From: Glutamicibacter ardleyensis
GTDB taxonomy: Bacteria; Actinomycetota; Actinomycetes; Actinomycetales; Micrococcaceae
Length of the DNA stretch: 64,000 nt
Direction: 5' to 3'
Assembly: GCF_014644555.1 (NCBI RefSeq)
Contig: NZ_BMKX01000002.1
Span: forward strand, 124,001-188,000
Shown here: in pieces, positions 59,508 through 64,000 of the stretch
Layout of the letters: every line of letters starts with the position of its first letter
How positions within the stretch are numbered: position 1 is the first letter of the stretch
Made by a program: the position numbers and the translations under genes
Notes under the pieces: generated by a model
What the model was told of the DNA's origin: nothing
The model's input: only the letters and a program-made list of their open reading frames with translations
The model's database searches: none

Positions 59508-60715
59508 TGACTGGCTTCAACACCCTCGCCGTGCACGCCGGCCAGCACAAGGATCCGCACACCGGGGCGGTCGTGCCCCCGATCTACCAGACCAGCACCT
59601 TCATCCAGGACGGCATCAACGTGCTGCGTTCCGGGCATGAATACTCCCGCGGCTCGAACCCCACCCGCAACGGGTTCGAATCCCAGCTCACCGCGCTGGA
59701 AGGCGGCACCGCCGGCTTCTCCTTCGCCTCGGGGATCGCCGCCGAAGACGCGCTGCTGCGCGCGGTGCTGGAACCGGGCGACCACATCATCCTCGGCGCC
59801 GACGGCTACGGCGGCACCAACCGGCTGATCTCCAAGCTGCACGGCAAATGGGGGATCACCTCTTCCGCGGTGGACATCACCAGCCTGGATTCGGTGCGCG
59901 CCGCGGTGCGCCCGAACACCGCGCTGCTCTGGGTGGAGACCCCGTCCAACCCGCTGCTGGGCATCGCCGACCTGGCCGGCTGGGCCGCCATCGCCGCCGA
60001 GCACGGCGCCCTGCTGGTGGTGGATAACACCTTCGCCACCCCGTACCTGCAGCGGCCTCTGGATTTCGGCGCCCACGCGGTGGTCCATTCCACCACCAAG
60101 TACATCGGCGGGCACTCCGACGTGCTCGGTGGCGCGGTCATCGTGGCCGACCACCTGCACCGCGGGCAGAGCCTGGCCGAAGCCGTGGGCTACCAGCAGT
60201 TCGCCGGGGGAGCGGTCTCCGGTCCGCAGGATTCCTACCTGGCCGCCCGCGGGCTGAAGACCCTGGGCCTGCGCATGGAACGCCACGGGGCTACCGCCTC
60301 CACCCTGGCCCGCTGGCTCGATGACCAGCCCGAGGTCACCCGCGTCTACTACCCGGGACTGGAACGCCACCCGGGCCATGAACTGGCCAAATCCCAGTCC
60401 GCGGCCGGCCGCGGCTTTGGCGGGATCCTCTCGTTGCAGCTCTCCGATGAAGCAGCAGCCCGCGCCTTCGCCCAATCCATGGAGTACTTCCAGCTCTCGG
60501 TCTCTCTGGGCGGCGTCGAATCCCTGGTCTGCTACCCGCGCGAAATGACCCACGCCTCACTGATCGGCACCGAGCTGGAAATCCCGGCCAACCTGGTCCG
60601 CCTTTCGGTGGGCATCGAGGAACCGGAGGACCTCATCAACGATCTCACCGCCGGGCTGGCCGCCGCACGCTCCGCTGTCATGAACGTCCCACGCCCCGCC
60701 ATGGCTTCCGCCTAG
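59504..60715 (+). CDS. metB: cystathionine gamma-synthase/lyase family PLP enzyme
   Basis: A 403-residue PLP enzyme. Motifs: FNTLAVHAGQHKDPHTGAVV, YQTSTF, RGSNPTRNGFE, LLWVETPSNPLLGIAD, LVVDNTFATPYLQRP and the Lys region HSTTKYIGGHSDVLGG (Lys of TKY). The Cys-Met/trans-sulfuration signature and the C-terminal SVGIEEPEDLINDL are typical of MetB. It overlaps metY by 4 bases; both respond to SAM. It may make cystathionine or break it; sequence alone cannot decide. Confidence 0.85.
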   Translation: MMTGFNTLAVHAGQHKDPHTGAVVPPIYQTSTFIQDGINVLRSGHEYSRGSNPTRNGFESQLTALEGGTAGFSFASGIAAEDALLRAVLEPGDHIILGADGYGGTNRLISKLHGKWGITSSAVDITSLDSVRAAVRPNTALLWVETPSNPLLGIADLAGWAAIAAEHGALLVVDNTFATPYLQRPLDFGAHAVVHSTTKYIGGHSDVLGGAVIVADHLHRGQSLAEAVGYQQFAGGAVSGPQDSYLAARGLKTLGLRMERHGATASTLARWLDDQPEVTRVYYPGLERHPGHELAKSQSAAGRGFGGILSLQLSDEAAARAFAQSMEYFQLSVSLGGVESLVCYPREMTHASLIGTELEIPANLVRLSVGIEEPEDLINDLTAGLAAARSAVMNVPRPAMASA

Positions 60716-60774
60716 TTATCCACATTCGTCAGCAGCACAACCCCAACATTGCGCGAAGGCACCATGCTGTGTTC

Positions 60775-62508
60775 ATGACAGCATCCATGAACGCAGCCTT
60801 GAGGCAGCTGGCGGAGGCAGCCAGCTTGGTCGCCTCCGCCACGGCAGCGCTCGCCCAGCCAGATCTTCCCGCTGGGCACGCCGCCTACTTTGCGATGCTC
60901 ACCGAACACCTCGGGCAACAGCTCACCCGCGCACAGATTCACGCCGCCGAAGCGGCACGCCGCACCGGTGCACACAAACTCGACCAAGAGTCTCTCCAAA
61001 CGATCAGCGACGCGGGCCCGAAACCCACCGCGCAGGATGTGGACGCCACCGTGGGGCGCACCACCAGCGGACGCACACACTTTAGGCACACCGCGGACCT
61101 CTTGCATGGCTGGTTGGGTATCCCGTTGTCTACCGCACGGGATCGCTTGGTGCAGGCCGATTGCCTGATCGCCGGGGTCAACGATGCCGGCCAACTCACC
61201 GCACCATGGCTGCCTGAACTCGCCAAGCAGTTTACCGACGCGAACACGGACCCGCGGCTGGTCGTGGCCGCCTCAAAGAAGATCCATGCCGTGCGTAATG
61301 ACTTAGGCCAGGACCACGTGCGCGAAGCGGCGAAGACAAAATTACAGGCCGACGCGGTTCACTTCATCAAAAACGAGCCGGAGACCGCGCGGAAGCATCT
61401 GTCGGATCTGGTGGCGGAGGTCAAGTCTGGAACCCGTGAAATGGAGGCGCTGCTTGCGGAAATCGGTTTTTTCAAAGTCGGCACCCGCAACGGACTAGTG
61501 GAATATCTACTTCGCGTACTGCCCGCGCAGGCCGCGGTCATCGAGGCGTTCCGGCAGCAGCTAAACAACCCGAAGACGATCGCGGGGAATCGCGACGCGC
61601 TCCGGGAGCTGGATTCTGAGCTAACCGGAGAACCAGCCAGTCAATGGGACGATGTCAGTTCCATGCCCGACTGGGCGCGAGCCGACGCCACACAGTCGGA
61701 GGAAGCCGGCGACGGGGAACTTCTTTCATCCACCGCCGAGGAACCTGACGAGCAGCCCGCAGGGCAGGTCAACAACGAACCGACCGCAGAACCGGCGGCC
61801 CGCACACCGCGCCTTGAGCAAATGGACGCACCATGGGAAAATCTGAGCCCCGAGCGGAGACATCTGATCGGGTTCATGGCGCTGCTGCTGATCGATCGCA
61901 CAGGTTCAGGGGGTTCGCCAGGTAAACAACCCGGGTTGGCCACCCCGCAGGTGAGCATCATCATTGACTACGAGAAGATGGTCGAACGCGGCAAGGACTT
62001 CGAGGTGACTTCCTCTGGCCTGGCCTTATCGGTGGGCGAGACGCGCGCGGCGTTGTGCAATGCGGGAGTGTATCCGTTGGTGCTCAATGGCAAGAGCCTT
62101 CCGTTGGATTTGGGGCGGACTCAACGGTTATATTCCAAGGCGCAGGGTCGTGCGATCCGTGCCGCCTACCGGGGTTGTTCATATCCGGGGTGCAGTATGC
62201 CTGCCGAACGGTGCGAGCTGGATCATTTAGATGCATGGGAGAAGGGCGGAAATACCGATCTCTGCTCCTCGGACCTGGGCTGTCCTGTGCACCATATTGA
62301 ACGGCACTGTGGCTTGTTCCACGCGGTAAAAATTCCAGGATGCCGTCCGATGGTGTTGCTGTCTCAGGAGCTGGATCCGGAGCAGCGTTTGCGGGTGAAC
62401 ACGTTTTTCCTGACACCCGATGAAGCCTTGGAGGCAAATGCATTGGCCGATTCCATGACCAGGTTGTGGCGTGCAGGGAAGCTCGATGTAGAAATAGTCG
62501 ACCCCTAA
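60775..62508 (+). CDS. DUF222/HNH-domain protein
   Basis: A 577-residue protein (a GTG start at 60769 would add two residues). The N-terminal DUF222 helical domain (about 1-290) is followed by an acidic disordered linker of about 85 residues (about 290-375). The C-terminal HNH region holds QGRAIRAAYRGCSYPGCSMP then CELDHLDAWEKGGNTDLCSS and CPVHHIERHCG, the Cys/His zinc-HNH pattern. Common in actinobacteria as repeated paralogues, some within inteins or mobile DNA; function is unproven. Confidence 0.85.
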   Translation: MTASMNAALRQLAEAASLVASATAALAQPDLPAGHAAYFAMLTEHLGQQLTRAQIHAAEAARRTGAHKLDQESLQTISDAGPKPTAQDVDATVGRTTSGRTHFRHTADLLHGWLGIPLSTARDRLVQADCLIAGVNDAGQLTAPWLPELAKQFTDANTDPRLVVAASKKIHAVRNDLGQDHVREAAKTKLQADAVHFIKNEPETARKHLSDLVAEVKSGTREMEALLAEIGFFKVGTRNGLVEYLLRVLPAQAAVIEAFRQQLNNPKTIAGNRDALRELDSELTGEPASQWDDVSSMPDWARADATQSEEAGDGELLSSTAEEPDEQPAGQVNNEPTAEPAARTPRLEQMDAPWENLSPERRHLIGFMALLLIDRTGSGGSPGKQPGLATPQVSIIIDYEKMVERGKDFEVTSSGLALSVGETRAALCNAGVYPLVLNGKSLPLDLGRTQRLYSKAQGRAIRAAYRGCSYPGCSMPAERCELDHLDAWEKGGNTDLCSSDLGCPVHHIERHCGLFHAVKIPGCRPMVLLSQELDPEQRLRVNTFFLTPDEALEANALADSMTRLWRAGKLDVEIVDP

Positions 62509-62691
62509 GCAACGAATCGCCTCGAACCGCCAAAGCTGCGCGGCCCTTGCCACCCGGCGCTCCCGGCCTCCAGACAATGCCCGGTGGCCGCGTCCGGAAA
62601 ATCATGCGGCGTAATCATGTTGAGCGTGCGAATCTTGATCGTTTTGTCGTCATAATTGGCGCGAGGGTGATCGTTTTGCCAAGATGAGTTC

Positions 62692-63696
62692 ATGTCTTCT
62701 GATCTTCCTGTTCACTCCGCACCCGAGTCGGCCGGCGAGGAACGCAACGCCAAGGTTGCCGTCACCCTCTTCCCGCTGCTGGTTCTCGCCGGCGGAGCCA
62801 TCGCACTACTCACCCCCGAAACCTTCACCGGCTTCTCCAAGCTGATCAATCCGTTGCTGATGGTCATCATGTTCGGCATGGGACTCACGCTGACCTGGCC
62901 GGACTTCGCCCTGGTAGTGCGCAAGCCGCTGCCGGTGGTCCTGGGCGTCATCGCCCAGTACGTCATCATGCCGCTGCTGGGCCTGGGCATCGCGATGTTG
63001 CTGCAATTGCCACCAGCACTGGCCGCCGGCGTGATCCTGGTCGGCTGCGCCCCGGGCGGCACGGCATCAAACGTCGTCACCTACCTCGCCAAGGGCGACG
63101 TCGCACTGTCGGTAACGATGACCTCGATCTCCACCCTGCTCGCCCCGATCTTCACCCCGCTGCTCACCTTGTGGCTGGCCGGACAGTACCTGCCGGTGGA
63201 CGCCGGCACCATGGCACTGTCCATCGTGCAGATCGTCCTGATCCCGGTAGTGCTCGGACTGGTGCTGCGTGCGATCATTCCGCGTCTGGTCAACGCGGTG
63301 CTGCCGGCCCTTCCATGGGTTTCGGTCATCGCGATCACGTTTGTGGTGGTCATCGTGGTCGCCGGCAGCTCGGCGGCGATTTTCAGTGCCGGCCTGCTGA
63401 TCCTGCTGGCGGTCATCCTGCACAACGCCGGCGGCATCGCGCTGGGCTACGGCACCGCAAAACTCTTCAAGCAGCCGATCGCCAGCCGCCGCACCATGGC
63501 CGTCGAGGTGGGGATGCAGAATTCTGGTCTGGCCTCCGGTCTGGCCAAGCAGTTCTTCACCCCCGAGGCTGCCCTTCCCGGCGCCGTGTTCTCCGTCTGG
63601 CACAACCTGTCCGGCGCGCTGATCGCAGCGTACTGGCGTCGCAGCAGCGCAAAGAATGCTCAACGTGCGGCCGCGGAGGCGCAAACGGTGAAGTAA
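62692..63696 (+). CDS. bile acid:sodium symporter (BASS) family transporter
   Basis: A 334-residue membrane protein with nine or ten helices. Family motifs are MFGMGLTLTWPDFALVVRKP, VGCAPGGTASNVVTYLAKGD (sodium-site region) and MAVEVGMQNSGLASGLAKQFF. The C-terminal helix ends WHNLSGALIAAYWRR. Usual length. Likely moves an organic anion with sodium. The terminator hairpin at 63719 follows. Confidence 0.9.
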   Translation: MSSDLPVHSAPESAGEERNAKVAVTLFPLLVLAGGAIALLTPETFTGFSKLINPLLMVIMFGMGLTLTWPDFALVVRKPLPVVLGVIAQYVIMPLLGLGIAMLLQLPPALAAGVILVGCAPGGTASNVVTYLAKGDVALSVTMTSISTLLAPIFTPLLTLWLAGQYLPVDAGTMALSIVQIVLIPVVLGLVLRAIIPRLVNAVLPALPWVSVIAITFVVVIVVAGSSAAIFSAGLLILLAVILHNAGGIALGYGTAKLFKQPIASRRTMAVEVGMQNSGLASGLAKQFFTPEAALPGAVFSVWHNLSGALIAAYWRRSSAKNAQRAAAEAQTVK

Positions 63697-63718
63697 CCAA
63701 GCCCCTGCGCACCATGCA

Positions 63719-63757
63719 CGCAGCGCCGGCCCCAGAAATTCTGGGGCCGGCGCTGCG
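63719..63757. terminator. bidirectional terminator
   Basis: A 19-bp perfect palindrome centred on AGAAATTCT with arms CGCAGCGCCGGCCCC and complement; followed by GCGGTTTAAAAC. It separates two convergent genes. Confidence 0.9.
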
Positions 63758-63776
63758 CGGTTTAAAACGTGGTGGT

Positions 63777-64000
63777 TTAGTGGGTGAGCAGATCGTTCGG
63801 GTAGCGGACCCCCACCGATGCGCGGATCGTATCGAAGAGTTCCATGGTTTTCACCGAGTGCTCCCACGGCATGGTGGGGGACGCGGTGAGTCCCTGCTGA
63901 ATGCAGCGGGTCGCCTCACGGAACTCGTACCCGTAGTTCTCGCCTACCGCCTCGAACTCTTCCACGCGTGCCGGCCCGTCGGTGGGGTGAACGATCAGTT
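63777..64000 (-). CDS. Gfo/Idh/MocA-family oxidoreductase, C-terminal end (partial)
   Basis: Runs off the right edge. The visible 74 residues (LIVHPTDG, VEEFEAVGENYGYEFREA, CIQQGLTASPTMPWEHSVK, LFDTIRASVGVRYPND) match the C-terminal end of Gfo/Idh/MocA sugar-type oxidoreductases, with the G-x-x-S-x-x-M-P-x-x-x-S-x-x-x-x-x-x-x-D signature near the end. The substrate cannot be judged. Confidence 0.75.
   Translation of the reverse strand, partial: LIVHPTDGPARVEEFEAVGENYGYEFREATRCIQQGLTASPTMPWEHSVKTMELFDTIRASVGVRYPNDLLTH

Noticed and set aside
58098-60553. Long open frames on the minus strand opposite metY and metB
   Set aside because: They are antisense shadows of two strongly conserved PLP enzymes in high-GC DNA; their products have no recognisable motifs and no ribosome sites.
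63067-63867. Minus-strand frame opposite the BASS transporter
   Set aside because: Antisense to a clear membrane protein and crosses a terminator hairpin.
1-64000. CRISPR array, tRNA or rRNA genes
   Set aside because: No regularly spaced direct repeats, and no tRNA-like or rRNA sequence was recognised by reading; no tRNA attachment site is seen at the element ends.

Overview
The window looks like chromosome from a high-GC Gram-positive bacterium of the Micrococcaceae, most like Arthrobacter or Glutamicibacter. That reading rests on the hxlAB ribulose monophosphate genes, the DUF222/HNH protein, the LANTG-type wall-anchored protein, the CmtR/CadD pair and frequent GTG/TTG starts behind GGAGG ribosome sites. 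It is inference from gene content; no rRNA or other taxonomic marker is present. The two ends (about 2.9-5.6 kb and 54-64 kb) look like ordinary chromosome. The middle is a patchwork of mobile elements, pseudogenes and accessory cargo.

Layout: (1) 0-2.9 kb: a 2-hydroxyacid dehydrogenase start, a small membrane protein, a nuclease-like gene lying between duplicated remnants, a YdeI-type protein and an IS110 scrap. (2) 2.9-5.6 kb: a LuxR-type regulator divergent from hxlB-hxlA (formaldehyde fixation). (3) 5.6-8.4 kb: decaying response-regulator and anion-transporter remnants, a frameshifted second copy of the dehydrogenase/small-protein pair, and a truncated SDR. (4) 8.5-24.5 kb: a umuC-type Y-family polymerase gene on the minus strand, cut into three pieces by two related elements of about 9.2 and 5.5 kb. 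Each element carries the same coupled trio on the plus strand: a tyrosine recombinase, a small HTH protein, and a large protein with an array of zinc ribbons joined to a recombinase-like tail. Element 1 carries a secreted peptide and an ABC export operon; element 2 carries an AbiV-type abortive-infection gene. (5) 25-36.9 kb: a copper/redox island (CcdA, truncated TlpA, multicopper oxidase, CopB ATPase, four-helix-bundle copper protein, two DUF305 proteins, two BNR-like lipoproteins) with a CsoR-type operator. (6) 37-45 kb: IS30 remnant, APC permease, small stress and hypothetical genes, a MarR/NAD(P)-binding pair, and a leaderless cmtR-cadD cadmium operon with strong terminators. (7) 45.3-54 kb: a plasmid-like module with a serine resolvase interrupted by an IS21 element (5-bp target duplication), a zeta toxin with an HTH partner, a group II intron sitting against a terminator hairpin, and a LANTG surface protein. 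(8) 54-64 kb: methionine metabolism, consisting of flavin reductase, core methionine synthase (MesD type) and DUF1852 (MesX type) under a divergent LysR regulator, then a SAM riboswitch ahead of two trans-sulfuration enzymes; finally an HNH protein, a bile-acid:sodium-symporter family transporter and the end of a Gfo/Idh/MocA oxidoreductase.

The most novel feature is the pair of umuC-inserted three-gene elements. They share gene order, 4-8 bp coupled overlaps and end motifs, differ in zinc-ribbon number (6 against 10), and carry defence or antagonism cargo.
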